Below, one piece after another: positions 34,286 through 43,669 of a stretch of DNA of 64,000 nt (its first letter is position 1; each line of letters opens with the position of its first letter). This DNA comes from Streptomyces sp. NBC_00273 (lineage in GTDB: Bacteria; Actinomycetota; Actinomycetes; Streptomycetales; Streptomycetaceae). Under the pieces are notes generated by a model. The model saw only the letters and a program-made list of their open reading frames with translations, did not search any database and was not told the DNA's origin. Location of the stretch: positions 5,456,001 through 5,520,000 of the forward strand of contig NZ_CP108067.1 of NCBI RefSeq assembly GCF_036178145.1, read 5' to 3'. The translations under genes were made by a program, and so were the position numbers.

Positions 34286-35380
34286 CTACGCGTCGGGGCG
34301 GACCACGGCCTTGATCGGCATCGAGCCCGCACCCGCCAGCGTGATGTTCCGGCCGGGGCGCGGGGCGTGGACCATCGCGCCGTCGCCGACGTACATGCCG
34401 ACGTGGGTCGCGTCGTCGAAGTAGATGATCAGGTCGCCCGGGCGCATGTCCTTCAGCGCGACCTTCGGCAGCAGCCGCAGCTGCTCCTGCGAGGTGCGCG
34501 GGATGCCCCGGCCCGCCGCCAGCCAGGCCTGGGAGGTCAGCCCGGAGCAGTCGAACGACGACGGACCCACGGCGCCCCATTTGTACGGCTTGCCGATCTG
34601 GGCGGTGGCGAACTGCACGGCCCGCTTGCCCGCATCCGTGGCCGTGCCCTTGACGTCCTTCATCGCGCCCGTCGACAGCCACGCCGTCTGGGCCTTGTAC
34701 TGGGCTTCCTGCTCCAGCTGGATCAGCCGGGCCTTCTCCTCGGCCTCCAGCTTGCTCTCCAGCTCCTCAGCGGCCTTGATCTTCTCCTCGATCTGCTTCT
34801 TGGCGTCCTCCGACTTGACCCGGTTGGCCTCCAGGGTGGCCCAGCGCTCGCTCGCCTCCTCGGCGTAGCGCTGCAAGTCGGCCTGGGTCCGGTCCAGTTC
34901 GGAGAGCATGCCCGAGGTGGCCTTCTCGCCCTCGCGCAGCCGACCCGCCCCGTCGAGGTAGTGGTTCGGGTCGTCGCTCAGCGCCAGCTGCGCGCCCGGC
35001 GGCATTCCGCCCGTGCGGTACTGGGCGCGGGCGGCGGCGCCCGCCCGGTTCTTCAGGGCGGTGATCCGCTCCTTGCCGGCGACGACGAGATTGGCGATCT
35101 CGACGATCTTGTCCGACTGGGCCTTGGTCTCGGCCTCGGCGAGGTTGTAGGCGTCCGTGGCGGTACCGGCCTGCCGGTACAGCTCCTCGATCTCCTTGCG
35201 GACCTGTTCCAGGGACTTGCCGCCCGGTTCGGGGAGGGGCGCGGCCGGTGCTGCGGGAGCCACCGGGGCCGCCGGAGCGGCGTACGCCATGCCCGTGGCG
35301 AGGCCCGGCGCCGTCAGTATCGCCATCGTGCACAGCAGCACGAGAGAACTTGCGCCTCGCCGTCGCCTTGCGGCTCCCAT
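34286..35380 (-). CDS. Secreted NlpC/P60 peptidoglycan hydrolase
   Basis: This 364-residue exported protein has a signal peptide (ASSLVLLCTMAILTAPGLATGMAYA), a coiled-coil region (about 45-215, rich in Glu/Lys/Ala) and a C-terminal NlpC/P60 domain. The catalytic Cys is in SSFDCSGLTSQAW and the His in THVGMYVGDG, with a third polar residue further on. This is the RipA-like layout of D,L-endopeptidases that cleave stem peptides. ATG 35380 with GGGGGGA upstream is preferred to the ATG 33 nt earlier. Confidence 0.92.
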   Translation of the reverse strand: MGAARRRRGASSLVLLCTMAILTAPGLATGMAYAAPAAPVAPAAPAAPLPEPGGKSLEQVRKEIEELYRQAGTATDAYNLAEAETKAQSDKIVEIANLVVAGKERITALKNRAGAAARAQYRTGGMPPGAQLALSDDPNHYLDGAGRLREGEKATSGMLSELDRTQADLQRYAEEASERWATLEANRVKSEDAKKQIEEKIKAAEELESKLEAEEKARLIQLEQEAQYKAQTAWLSTGAMKDVKGTATDAGKRAVQFATAQIGKPYKWGAVGPSSFDCSGLTSQAWLAAGRGIPRTSQEQLRLLPKVALKDMRPGDLIIYFDDATHVGMYVGDGAMVHAPRPGRNITLAGAGSMPIKAVVRPDA

Positions 35381-35588
35381 GGTCCCCCCAGGCACCCGAG
35401 CCAGACCTCGCATCAGATCTGACTATTCATCAGTAACTTATCGCTGCCATCGGGATGGTGCCACGAGTCGATGAATTCCAACACCCTTGTGGACGGCAAT
35501 CCGATCTTGTCCGCCCCAACGGACGACCTTCCCGACCCCGCACGGTTCAACGGAACGCCCCCGCCCCCGGTTCCCCCGCACGCCGCAT

Positions 35589-36410
35589 TCACCCCGCCGG
35601 GCGCAACGCCTCCCAGGGCAAGGTCAGTTCCCCCTGCCGCCACCGCCGCGGCCCGTCCACCAGAGGCCAGTCGCCGGACAGCGCCCGCGCCGTCCGGATC
35701 CAGCGCTGCCGCGCCCCGTACGCGGCGTACGGAGCCGCCGCCGCCCACGCCCGGTCGAAGTCGCGCAGGAACGCGTGCACCGGCTCGCCCGGCACGTTCC
35801 GGTGGATCAGCGCCTTCGGCAGCCGTTCCGCCAGGTCGGAGGGGCGCTCCAGGGAGCCCAGCCGGGTCGCGAACGTCACCGTGCGCGCCCCCTCCGGGCC
35901 CAGTGCCACCCACACGTGCCGCCGCCCGATCTCGTCGCAGGTCCCCTCCACGAGCAGCCCGTCCGGGGCCAGCCGCCCGCACAGCCGCGCCCACACCTCG
36001 GCGACCTGCTCCTCGTCGTACTGGCGCAATACGTTCGCCGCGCGGATCAGTGTCGGCCGGGCCCCGCCGTCCAGCGGCACCTCGAAACCGCCGTGCCGGA
36101 AGCTCAGCCCCTCCCGCTCGTAGGGCTTCGCACCCGCCACCCGCGCCGGCTCGATCTCGATGCCGACCACCCGTACCCGCGGCGCCGCGTCCCGCAGCCG
36201 TGCCAGCAGCTCGACCGCCGTCCAGGGCGCGGCCCCGTAGCCGAGGTCCACCGCGATCGGCGCCTCCGCGCGCCGCAGCGCGGCCCCGTGGGTGGCCGCG
36301 ATCCAGCGGTCCATCCGGCGCAACCGGTTCGGATTGGTCGTCCCGCGGGTCACCGAGCCCACGGGGCGGCCGGGCGCGCGGCTGGAGGGCGGGGTACTGC
36401 GGGAGGCCAT
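35589..36410 (-). CDS. SAM-dependent methyltransferase-like protein
   Basis: The 273-residue protein has a Rossmann-like SAM motif (APIAVDLGYGAAPWTAVELLARL, about 50-72) and VVGIEIEPARVAGA as motif II. AANVLRQYDEEQVAEVWARL follows. The first 30 residues are basic and Pro/Ser-rich. It is divergent from mshA over about 230 bp. The target is not known. The start ATG 36408-36410 is the most likely, with a weak ribosome-binding site. Confidence 0.78.
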   Translation of the reverse strand: MASRSTPPSSRAPGRPVGSVTRGTTNPNRLRRMDRWIAATHGAALRRAEAPIAVDLGYGAAPWTAVELLARLRDAAPRVRVVGIEIEPARVAGAKPYEREGLSFRHGGFEVPLDGGARPTLIRAANVLRQYDEEQVAEVWARLCGRLAPDGLLVEGTCDEIGRRHVWVALGPEGARTVTFATRLGSLERPSDLAERLPKALIHRNVPGEPVHAFLRDFDRAWAAAAPYAAYGARQRWIRTARALSGDWPLVDGPRRWRQGELTLPWEALRPAG

Positions 36411-36640
36411 GAGCCGAGGGTAAGCGGAGGGCCCGCGCACCGGGAAAATCCCGCTGCGCACCACTGGAGAAGAGGAATCCTCCGGGAAAACCGGACACCC
36501 CGGAATGCGCGGGACGGCCATCCGGGTTGCACTCCTTGCAGGGCGTCTTCCGCGCCCTCGCCGTCATGCCGTCCGGCATGCGGTCCGTCATGCCGTCCGA
36601 GCGTCGTGCGTGCGCCGTCCGAGCCGAGAGGACTGGTCCC

Positions 36641-38011
36641 TTGAGCCAGTACGTGTCCCGCCTCAGTGGCCGCCTCGCCGCCGCCCGTGCCACCCGCCAC
36701 GACCCGCCCCGCCTGCGCCTTCCCGCCGTCGGTCACCACCGCAAGCCGCGCCGCGTGGCCATGCTCAGCGTGCACACCTCACCGCTGCACCAGCCCGGTA
36801 CCGGCGACGCCGGCGGCATGAACGTCTACATCGTCGAGCTGGCCAAGCGGCTCGCCGCGATCAACATCGAGGTCGAGATCTTCACCCGGGCCACCACCGG
36901 CGGGCTGCCACCCGTGGTCGACCTGGCCCCCGGAGTCCTCGTACGGCACGTGGACGCGGGCCCCTACGAAGGCCTCGCGAAGGAGGAGCTCCCGGCCCAG
37001 CTGTGCGCCTTCACCCACGGCGTCATGCAGGCCTGGGCCGGCCACCGCCCCGGCTACTACGACCTCGTCCACTCCCACTACTGGCTCTCCGGCCACGTGG
37101 GCTGGCTCGCCGCGCAGCGCTGGGGCGTCCCGCTCGTGCACGCCATGCACACCATGGCGAAGGTCAAGAACGCGGCGCTGGCCGAGGGGGACACGCCCGA
37201 GCCCGCCGCCCGCGTCATAGGCGAGACCCAGATCGTGGCCGCCGCCGACCGGCTCATCGCGAACACCGCCGAGGAGGCCGACGAGCTCGTCCGGCACTAC
37301 GAGGCCGACCCCGCCAAGGTGGCCGTCGTCCACCCCGGAGTGAACCTCGACCGGTTCACCGTCGGCGACGGTCGGTCCGCCGCCCGTGCCCGCCTCGGCC
37401 TCCCGCGGGACGCCGTCATCCCCCTCTTCGCCGGCCGGATCCAGCCGCTGAAGGCCCCCGACATCCTGCTGCGCGCCGTAGCCGTCATGGTCGACCAGGA
37501 CCCCTCGCTGCGCCGCCGCCTCTTCGTCCCCGTCGTCGGCGGGCCCAGCGGCAGCGGCCTCGCCAAGCCGGAAGGCCTGCACAAGCTCGCCGCGAAGCTC
37601 GGCATCGCCGACCTCGTGCACTTCCACCCGCCGGTCGCGCAGGACGGCCTCGCGGACTGGTTCCGGGCGGCGTCCGTGCTGGTCATGCCCTCCTACAACG
37701 AGTCCTTCGGGCTCGTCGCGATAGAGGCCCAGGCCGCCGGCACGCCGGTGCTCGCCGCCGAGGTCGGCGGGCTGCCCGTCGCCGTCAACGACGGGGTCAC
37801 GGGGATCCTCGTACCTGGGCACGACCCGGTGGACTACGCGCGGGAGCTGCGGCGCTTCGTGGACGAGCCGGCGCTCGCGGACCGGATGGGCGCCGCGGCG
37901 GCGCGGCACGCGCAGTTCTTCGGCTGGGACACCGCGGCGGGCGGCACGGCCGACGTCTACACCGCGGCCATGCATGATCATCGCCGTCGCGTACGCTCCC
38001 ACCATGGCTGA
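36641..38011 (+). CDS. mshA: D-inositol-3-phosphate glycosyltransferase MshA
   Basis: MshA performs the first step of mycothiol synthesis, joining GlcNAc from UDP-GlcNAc to 1D-myo-inositol 3-phosphate. The 456-residue GT4 enzyme shows [20 protein letters not shown] with GGMNVY (about 43-67), [20 protein letters not shown], and the donor-binding [23 protein letters not shown] 36641 (LSQYVSRL) matches the known N-terminus of streptomycete MshA and has GAGAGGA upstream; longer frames are less likely. The YbjN gene overlaps its 3' end by 8 nt. Confidence 0.95.
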   Translation: MSQYVSRLSGRLAAARATRHDPPRLRLPAVGHHRKPRRVAMLSVHTSPLHQPGTGDAGGMNVYIVELAKRLAAINIEVEIFTRATTGGLPPVVDLAPGVLVRHVDAGPYEGLAKEELPAQLCAFTHGVMQAWAGHRPGYYDLVHSHYWLSGHVGWLAAQRWGVPLVHAMHTMAKVKNAALAEGDTPEPAARVIGETQIVAAADRLIANTAEEADELVRHYEADPAKVAVVHPGVNLDRFTVGDGRSAARARLGLPRDAVIPLFAGRIQPLKAPDILLRAVAVMVDQDPSLRRRLFVPVVGGPSGSGLAKPEGLHKLAAKLGIADLVHFHPPVAQDGLADWFRAASVLVMPSYNESFGLVAIEAQAAGTPVLAAEVGGLPVAVNDGVTGILVPGHDPVDYARELRRFVDEPALADRMGAAAARHAQFFGWDTAAGGTADVYTAAMHDHRRRVRSHHG

Positions 38012-38489
38012 CACCGCCGAGATCATCGAGAGCGCGCTCACCGGCGCGGAGCTGAGCTGGGAGAGCCCCGAGCCGGGGTCCTACGTCGTCCAGCTCCCCG
38101 GCACCCGCAAGCTGAGCACCACCTGCTCGCTGAAGGTCGGACGGCACTCGCTGTCGGTCAACGCCTTCGTGATCCGCCACCCCGACGAGAACGAGGCGGG
38201 CGTCCACCGCTGGCTGTTGGAGCGCAACCTCAAGCTGTACGGCATGGCGTACGCGGTGGACCGCCTCGGCGACATCTACCTGACGGCCCGGCTCCCGCTG
38301 TCGGTCGTCGACCCGGAGGAGCTGGACCGGCTGCTCGGCACCGTGCTGGAGGCGGCGGACGGCTCCTTCAACACGTTGCTGGAGCTGGGCTTCGCGAGCG
38401 CGATCCGGCGCGAGTACGAGTGGCGGGTCTCGCGCGGCGAGCCGACCTTCAACCTCGACGCGTTCAAGCACCTGACGCAGCCGTCGTAA
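38004..38489 (+). CDS. YbjN-domain protein
   Basis: This 161-residue YbjN-family protein ([20 protein letters not shown]) resembles type III secretion chaperone folds. [30 protein letters not shown] is the most family-like part. ATG 38004 overlaps the mshA stop. A TACGCT hexamer 6 nt upstream could be a -10 element for a separate leaderless transcript. In actinobacteria it often follows mshA; its job is unknown. Confidence 0.85.
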   Translation: MADTAEIIESALTGAELSWESPEPGSYVVQLPGTRKLSTTCSLKVGRHSLSVNAFVIRHPDENEAGVHRWLLERNLKLYGMAYAVDRLGDIYLTARLPLSVVDPEELDRLLGTVLEAADGSFNTLLELGFASAIRREYEWRVSRGEPTFNLDAFKHLTQPS

Positions 38490-38507
38490 CGGGTGAAACG
38501 CAGCCGC

Positions 38508-38546
38508 GCCGGCGTTTGAGGCGCTGGGTCCGGGGCGGAGCCCCGG
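38508..38546. repeat. Single copy of the dispersed intergenic repeat
   Basis: GCCGGCGTTTGAGGCGC and GGGCGGAGCCCCGG match the repeat family at 2157-2298 and 34103-34224, here between convergent YbjN and MFS genes, 19 nt from each stop. Its placement suggests a terminator-like role. Confidence 0.75.
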
Positions 38547-38564
38547 CATGCGGCCCAGGCCGCG

Positions 38565-39869
38565 CTACACCTCGGCGTCAGCCGGAACCGGCTTGGCCGC
38601 CGGTGCGGGAGCACCACCGGCCACAGTCGTACCGCCCGTACTCGCGTCACCCTCGGAGAGACCCCGCATCAGCAGCCAGTAGCCGGCCGCCGCGACCGTG
38701 CCGAGGGCGGCGGTGGCCCCCCACAGCCAGTCGGCCCCGTACCGGTCGATCAGGAAGCCCGCCATCAGCGGCGCCACCAGCGCGGCCACCGCCCAGGACA
38801 GGTTGTAGACCCCCTGGTAGCGGCCGCGTCCGTGGACCGGCGAGAGCCGTACGACCAGGCTCATCTGGGTCGGCGAGTTCACGATCTCGGCCAGCGTCCA
38901 CACGCACACCGTCAGCGCGTACGCCCACACCGGCCCGGCGAACGCCGTCAGCGCGAACCCGTACCCGGCCAGCAGTGCCGAGACCACCAGCAGCTTCTGC
39001 GGGTCGCGCCGCTGGATGAACGCCGTGACCGGGATCTGCAGCAGCACGATGAGCAGCCCGTTCGCGGCGATGACCAGCCCGTAGTCCCTGGGCGAGAAGC
39101 CCGCGGAGCCCATCGCGACCGGCAGGCCGACCGAGCCCTGCGTGAAGATCAGCGAGATCAGGAACGACAGCCCGACGACACCCATGAACCGTCCGTCCCG
39201 CAGTACGGTCCCGAGCCCGATCTCCGGCTCCTCGCCGGTGGTGGCCGACGCGCCCTCGGCCCGGGCGGGCCGGTCCGGCCGCGACTCGGGCAGCTTGACG
39301 AAGACCAGCACCGCGCAGACCAGCGTCAGCGCGGCCTCGCCCAGGAAGCCGGCCAGGTAGCTGTACTCCGCGATCAACCCGGCCGCCGTGGCGCTGACGG
39401 CGAAGCCGAGGTTGATGGCCCAGTAGTTGAGCGCGAAGGCCCGTACGCGGTCCTCGGGGCGGACGATGTCCGCCATCATCGCCGCGACCGCCGGCCGGGA
39501 GGCGTTCGAGGTCATGCCGACCAGCAGGGCCACGGCCGCGATCGCCGCCGGGTGCTCCATGAAGCCGAGCAGCGCCACCGAGAAGGCGGTCGACGCCTGG
39601 GCCGCCAGCAGCGTGGGCCGGCGCCCGAGCCGGTCGGTCATCACGCCCGCGACGAGCGAGGAGGCGACACCGCCGAGCCCGTGGAGGGCGACCACCAGTC
39701 CCGCGAAGGAAGCCGAGTAGCCCCGGTCCAGGGTCAGGTACAGGGCCATGAAGGTGGCGACGAACGCTCCGAGCCGGTTCACCAGGGTGCTCGTCCAGAG
39801 CCACCAGAAGGCCCGGGGCAGCCCGGAGACGCTCTCCCGGACGACCTGTACCAAACGGGCAGCGGACAT
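38565..39869 (-). CDS. MFS transporter
   Basis: This 434-residue major facilitator superfamily transporter has about 12 TM helices. The family motif A between TM2 and TM3 is [14 protein letters not shown] (about 74-87). A hydrophilic central loop ([20 protein letters not shown]) separates the halves. It belongs to the MDR/YajR-like drug-efflux branch by appearance; the substrate is unknown. ATG 39869 is the start. It is divergent from gpmA over 150 bp. The C-terminal tail is Ala/Pro-rich. Confidence 0.88.
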   Translation of the reverse strand: MSAARLVQVVRESVSGLPRAFWWLWTSTLVNRLGAFVATFMALYLTLDRGYSASFAGLVVALHGLGGVASSLVAGVMTDRLGRRPTLLAAQASTAFSVALLGFMEHPAAIAAVALLVGMTSNASRPAVAAMMADIVRPEDRVRAFALNYWAINLGFAVSATAAGLIAEYSYLAGFLGEAALTLVCAVLVFVKLPESRPDRPARAEGASATTGEEPEIGLGTVLRDGRFMGVVGLSFLISLIFTQGSVGLPVAMGSAGFSPRDYGLVIAANGLLIVLLQIPVTAFIQRRDPQKLLVVSALLAGYGFALTAFAGPVWAYALTVCVWTLAEIVNSPTQMSLVVRLSPVHGRGRYQGVYNLSWAVAALVAPLMAGFLIDRYGADWLWGATAALGTVAAAGYWLLMRGLSEGDASTGGTTVAGGAPAPAAKPVPADAEV

Positions 39870-40022
39870 AAGGGATCCCCCCGGCGGTGTAAGCATCACT
39901 CGTACGCCGTGCACATTACGAGCGGCGGGCGTCGGGGCGCCACTCGATTGACGCGCACCGTCAATCCGGCGGGACCCCGCACCGCGCGCGAGCGCCCCCG
40001 GGCGTCCACTAGGCTCGTACGC

Positions 40023-40784
40023 ATGGCCGACGCACCGTACAAGCTGATCCTCCTCCGCCACGGCGAGAGCGACTGGAACGCGAAGAACCTGTTCACCGGC
40101 TGGGTGGACGTCAACCTCACCGAGAAGGGCGAGAAGGAGGCGGTCCGGGGCGGTGAGCTGCTCAAGGACGCCGGCCTGCTGCCCGACGTGCTGCACACCT
40201 CCCTCCAGAAGCGCGCCATCCGCACGGCGCAGCTCGCGCTGGAGGCCGCCGACCGCCACTGGATCCCGGTGCACCGCTCCTGGCGCCTGAACGAGCGCCA
40301 CTACGGTGCGCTCCAGGGCAAGGACAAGGCGCAGACCCTCGCGGAGTTCGGCGAGGAGCAGTTCATGCTGTGGCGCCGCTCGTACGACACCCCGCCGCCG
40401 GTCCTGGAGGACGGCACGGAGTTCTCGCAGTCCGCGGACCCGCGCTACGCGTCGATCCCGAACGAGCTGCGTCCGCGCACGGAGTGCCTCAAGGACGTCG
40501 TCGAGCGCATGCTGCCGTACTGGTACGACGGCATCGTCCCGGACCTGCTGGCCGGCCGCACGGTCCTGGTCGCCGCGCACGGCAACTCCCTGCGCGGTCT
40601 GGTCAAGCACCTGGACGGCATCTCCGACGCCGACATCACGGGCCTGAACATCCCGACCGGCATCCCGCTCGTCTACGAACTGGACGCCGACTTCAAGCCC
40701 CTGAACCCGGGCGGCACCTACCTCGACCCGGCCGCCGCGGCGGCCGCCATCGAGGCCGTCAAGAACCAGGGCAAGAAGAAGTAA
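40023..40784 (+). CDS. gpmA: 2,3-bisphosphoglycerate-dependent phosphoglycerate mutase
   Basis: GpmA interconverts 3- and 2-phosphoglycerate in glycolysis through a phosphohistidine. The 253-residue protein has [10 protein letters not shown] (residues 11-20) with the catalytic His13. [18 protein letters not shown] and [19 protein letters not shown] carry the second active-site His. Length is standard. It is followed by a strong hairpin at 40796-40834. Confidence 0.97.
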   Translation: MADAPYKLILLRHGESDWNAKNLFTGWVDVNLTEKGEKEAVRGGELLKDAGLLPDVLHTSLQKRAIRTAQLALEAADRHWIPVHRSWRLNERHYGALQGKDKAQTLAEFGEEQFMLWRRSYDTPPPVLEDGTEFSQSADPRYASIPNELRPRTECLKDVVERMLPYWYDGIVPDLLAGRTVLVAAHGNSLRGLVKHLDGISDADITGLNIPTGIPLVYELDADFKPLNPGGTYLDPAAAAAAIEAVKNQGKKK

Positions 40785-40795
40785 CCTTCGTGATC

Positions 40796-40834
40796 ATGCC
40801 TCCCGCCTGCGCGTACGGCGCGGGCGGGAGGCAT
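40796..40834 (+). terminator. gpmA terminator hairpin
   Basis: ATGCCTCCCGCC (40796-40807) pairs with GGCGGGAGGCAT (40823-40834). The 15-nt loop has a further short TGCGC/GCGC pairing. It lies 12 nt after the gpmA stop. Confidence 0.85.
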
Positions 40835-40837
40835 TCT

Positions 40838-40943
40838 CATGCCCTGGGTCCACGGCCTTCCGGGCCCGGTCCCGGCTGCCGGGCATCAGGTGTGCGTACA
40901 CCTTCGGAGCCGGCCCGGGGTCGGAGTGCCCGAGGTACTCGGC
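40838..40943 (-). pseudogene. C-terminal fragment of a tyrosine recombinase (integrase)
   Basis: The minus strand reads AEYLGHSDPGPAPKVYAHLM followed by PGSRDRARKAVD, the C-terminal box of phage-type integrases with the catalytic His (GHSD) and the nucleophilic Tyr (KVYAHLM). It has no start codon and no upstream portion. The rest of the same domain lies about 570 bp away at 41516-41770, in the correct order. It is a disrupted gene. Confidence 0.85.
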
Positions 40944-41008
40944 TTCCGCTCCTCGCAGCCTGCGGCTGCGGCTGCGAGTCGGGCGCGCCGTGCAGGTGCG
41001 GCGGCTGA
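40892..41008 (+). pseudogene. Truncated copy of the CxC-rich small peptide gene
   Basis: From 40940 the plus strand reads RLPLLAACGCGCESGAPCRC then GG-stop, matching the C-terminal half of the intact peptide encoded at 44877-45026. Upstream of 40940 the sequence belongs to the integrase fragment on the other strand, so the N-terminal half is missing. A GTG at 40892 keeps a 38-codon frame open, but its first 16 residues are not homologous to the intact copy. It is probably a remnant. Confidence 0.65.
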
Positions 41009-41101
41009 CCCGAGCCCGTGCGCGGAGCAGGGCCCTCGTGCTGACTCGGCGGCGTGACGGCCGCCTTGGCCGGGGTAACGGCCCTCTCGCGTGGCGGGGG
41101 G

Positions 41102-41404
41102 TCAGCGGGCGGGCTTGGCGGCGGCCGGTGCGGCGGGCGCGGCCGGTGCGGCGGCCGGTGCGGCGGGCTTGGCCAGCAGGGACTCGGCCGTGTCCTGGAG
41201 CGCGGCGACGTTGCCGTTGGACAGGACGACGTTGGGGTTCAGGACGCGCTCGACCGGCACGTGCACGACCTCCGAGATGTCGGAGATGTTGAGGTTGTCG
41301 AGGAGCGAGATCAGCGGGTTGTCGACGGCCTGGGCGGGCGCACCGCCGAGGAGCAGGACGGCGCCGGCGAGAGCGCCGACGAGCGAGGTTCGATTCAGCT
41401 TCAT
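41102..41404 (-). CDS. Small secreted protein with Ala/Pro tail
   Basis: This 100-residue protein has a clear Sec signal peptide (LVGALAGAVLLLGGAPAQA, cleavage about residue 26). The mature core is DNPLISLLDNLNISDISEVV followed by HVPVERVLNPNVVLSNGNVA, and it ends in a tail of APAAPAA repeats. It lies inside the segment that separates the two integrase fragments. No known domain is recognised; a cell-wall-associated role is possible. Confidence 0.75.
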   Translation of the reverse strand: MKLNRTSLVGALAGAVLLLGGAPAQAVDNPLISLLDNLNISDISEVVHVPVERVLNPNVVLSNGNVAALQDTAESLLAKPAAPAAAPAAPAAPAAAKPAR

Positions 41405-41515
41405 GCGCGGGGAACGCCCCGCCCGTCCCCCCGGTTACCTCCCCGCTCCACCGGTCCCCCGTTCAGCCCGGCCCGACCCCCCGTCCGGCCGGACCGGCCC
41501 CCTTCCTGCCGCGCA

Positions 41516-41770
41516 CAGCAGCACGGACGCATAGAAGTGGCGCAGGGCGTGCATGCCGTGCTCACGCGCGGCGTGCTCGCGGCTCCTGGCCTTCGGGAGC
41601 GGCACATCGCGCAGCTCGCCGCCCTTCGGCGGGGCGAACACGGGCACGCGCAGGCTCAGCTTGAGCTGCTGGACGACGTGGAGCGTGTGGTTCTCGAAGT
41701 CCAGCTCTTCACGACAGCCCCAGGATCTCGCGCTGCCTCAGACCGCCCCGGCGCCAACGCTCCGGGAGCG
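41516..41770 (-). pseudogene. Internal fragment of the same tyrosine recombinase, frameshifted
   Basis: The minus strand reads LPERWR, GLRQREILGLS, then after a frameshift and stop near 41709 EELDFENHTLHVVQQLKLSL, APPKGGELRDVPLP and HALRHFYASVLL. These are the catalytic Arg region, central strands and the HxLR box of phage-type integrases. Several short deletions are evident. After ASVLL (about 41517) the similarity stops; it resumes at 40943. Upstream the remnant abuts the 3' end of the membrane-protein gene at 41771. Confidence 0.85.
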
Positions 41771-42865
41771 TCACCGTGCGCGAGTCGGGTCCCTGGGCCC
41801 GTCCGTGGGCCGTTGGCGGGCGGGACGCGTCCGGAGCCAGTACGAGCGGGCCGCGATGGTCAGGGCGATTCCGTAAGCGGCGAAGGCGACCATCCCGATC
41901 CAGCCGACCAGGAGCGCGTCGCCCGAGGAGTGGAAGTCACCGCGCCGCATCGTCACTGCGCCGGACGTGGCCAGGGCCACGTACCCGACTCCCGCAACGC
42001 CGTACGGGGCGAGCGTGGCGGCGCCGAGCAGGGCGGGGGCGAGCGGGAGCCAGCGCGGCACCCGTCTCCCGCGCAGGAACGGCGTCCAGCGCGGGAAGAC
42101 CTGCCCCCACGGGCGGACCAGGCCCCACAGCAGGAACACGCCGAGCACGGCCAGCAGTGCGGTGGGGTCCAGACCCCAGGACTCCAGCGCGAGGAAGAGC
42201 CCCGAGGCGCCGTTGCGCTCCGAGACCGCGAGCATCTCCTCGCCGGTGATCCCCGCGAACGTCCCGCCGGACGCCCAGACCAGCTTCATCGCCGCGTACG
42301 GGACGAAGGCCAGGGTTGCGGCCCAGGCGCCGAGCTGGACGGGCCGCGGGGCAGCGGACGGCGCTCGTACGGCGGTCCCGGCGGGCTCGCGGCTGCGGCC
42401 GGACCGGGCCGTGGCCGCGAGCAGGACCGCCCCGACCGCCGCGAGGACCTTGTGCGCAGCGGAGGCCCAGCTGTCCACTCCCTGACCGAGCACCAGCGTG
42501 ATCACGTCCATCAGCAGGCTGAACGCAGCGATCCCGGCCAGCCCGCAGACCACCCGGAGCAGCACCCGTAGCGCTGGGCGCGGCCCGCGCAGCACCACTG
42601 CTCCGCTGGCCAACGCCCCCAGCACACCCACCCCCGCGACCGCCCAGCCCGGCCCGGAGGCCATGGAGTCACCGCCGTGGTGGAGCAAGGAGGTTCCGCT
42701 CAGCGCGCACGCCAGGCCGAAGCCGGCATACGACACGGCCCACAGCATCGTCGCTCGGGCCACCGCGTGCGGTCGTCGCCGCCACCGGGTGCTCCAGAGC
42801 GCCTTCGCCGTCCGTTCAGCCCGGTCGGCCCGTTCAGTCCGTTCAGTCCGTTCAGCACTGGTCAT
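41771..42865 (-). CDS. Multi-pass membrane protein
   Basis: This is a 364-residue membrane protein of unknown function with eight to nine TM helices (for example MLWAVSYAGFGLACALSGTS, FSLLMDVITLVLG, LLAVLGVFLLWGLVRPWG, AGVGYVALATSGAV). The basic N-terminus carries ERTERTERADRAERT, encoded by a short DNA repeat (GTTCAGTCC units). ATG 42865 is assumed; an in-frame ATG lies 27 nt upstream. It directly abuts the integrase remnant at its 3' end. Confidence 0.75.
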   Translation of the reverse strand: MTSAERTERTERADRAERTAKALWSTRWRRRPHAVARATMLWAVSYAGFGLACALSGTSLLHHGGDSMASGPGWAVAGVGVLGALASGAVVLRGPRPALRVLLRVVCGLAGIAAFSLLMDVITLVLGQGVDSWASAAHKVLAAVGAVLLAATARSGRSREPAGTAVRAPSAAPRPVQLGAWAATLAFVPYAAMKLVWASGGTFAGITGEEMLAVSERNGASGLFLALESWGLDPTALLAVLGVFLLWGLVRPWGQVFPRWTPFLRGRRVPRWLPLAPALLGAATLAPYGVAGVGYVALATSGAVTMRRGDFHSSGDALLVGWIGMVAFAAYGIALTIAARSYWLRTRPARQRPTDGPRDPTRAR

Positions 42866-42979
42866 GTGCTGAAACGTCGCACCGACCGCCACAGGGTGGC
42901 GTCAGCCGCCCGAACGATCCGCCTCCCCCGGCCGGGTGAGCGCCCCGGACTCCCCGTCGTCCGTCGGTCGCCGCCCGGC

Positions 42980-43573
42980 TCAGGGGGCGGGGGTGGGCGC
43001 GTTCTCCCGCCATTCGCGGCCGATCGAGCGCAGCAGGGCCGGGTAGACGCCGAGGTACCGGAAGGGCTTGATGCCCAGCATGTAGAGGGAGCCGAGGTGG
43101 CCGTTCGGCTTCACCAGGACGGTCAGCTGGCCGTGGTAGCCGCCCGTGCCGTCCGGGACCCAGCCGATGTGCAGCAGCCCGTGCATGGTCCGGTTGGCGC
43201 TCTCGGCCACCCACTCGTCGTGGGTCTGGAAGACCGAGGTGAACGGGGCCGACCGGAGGTCGGGGCCCCGCTCGCCCTCGCGGAGGTCGGCCGGAAGCCG
43301 GTCGCGCAGGGTCGGTACCCGGGCGCCGATGCCGCCGTCGGGGTCGTCCCAGCCGAACAGCTTGCCGAGCTTCCAGCGGACCGCGAAGAGCGCGCGCGCC
43401 ACGGGGGAGGGGGCAGGATCACCCGTGCCGCCCGCGAACTGGCGCACCAGGCGGGCGAGGTCGTCGGGCCCGCCCGGGGTCGGCAGCGCCCACACGTCCT
43501 CGACCCGGAAGTCGCCGGCGATCTCGTGGACCCGCCAGGGGCGGGAGGTGTGCGCGGTCTCGGGGAGTCTCAT
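42980..43573 (-). CDS. DUF2867 family protein
   Basis: The 197-residue protein matches DUF2867, also found as the C-terminal part of some NAD-binding SDR-like proteins. Features include WRVHEIAGDFRVEDVWALPT, KLGKLFGWDDP and the C-terminal YMLGIKPFRYLGVYPALLRS. It is divergent from a TetR gene and its leader overlaps two operators. Repression by that regulator is likely. The activity is unknown. Confidence 0.85.
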   Translation of the reverse strand: MRLPETAHTSRPWRVHEIAGDFRVEDVWALPTPGGPDDLARLVRQFAGGTGDPAPSPVARALFAVRWKLGKLFGWDDPDGGIGARVPTLRDRLPADLREGERGPDLRSAPFTSVFQTHDEWVAESANRTMHGLLHIGWVPDGTGGYHGQLTVLVKPNGHLGSLYMLGIKPFRYLGVYPALLRSIGREWRENAPTPAP

Positions 43574-43585
43574 CGGTCGGCCCCT

Positions 43586-43643
43586 ATCTATACGATGCCG
43601 TATAGATCGAGGCTAACACTCGTCCGTACGGCACCGTATAGAC
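43586..43643. promoter_or_regulatory. Twin operators between DUF2867 and TetR genes
   Basis: ATCTATACG-ATGC-CGTATAGAT (43586-43607) is a perfect 9-bp dyad. GTCCGTACG-GCAC-CGTATAGAC (43622-43643) is the same site with two mismatches. They lie 13 nt from the DUF2867 start and 27 nt from the tetR start respectively, spaced 36 bp centre to centre. Confidence 0.85.
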
Positions 43644-43669
43644 GAGGGTCGTGTGAGGAGGAGCACAGC

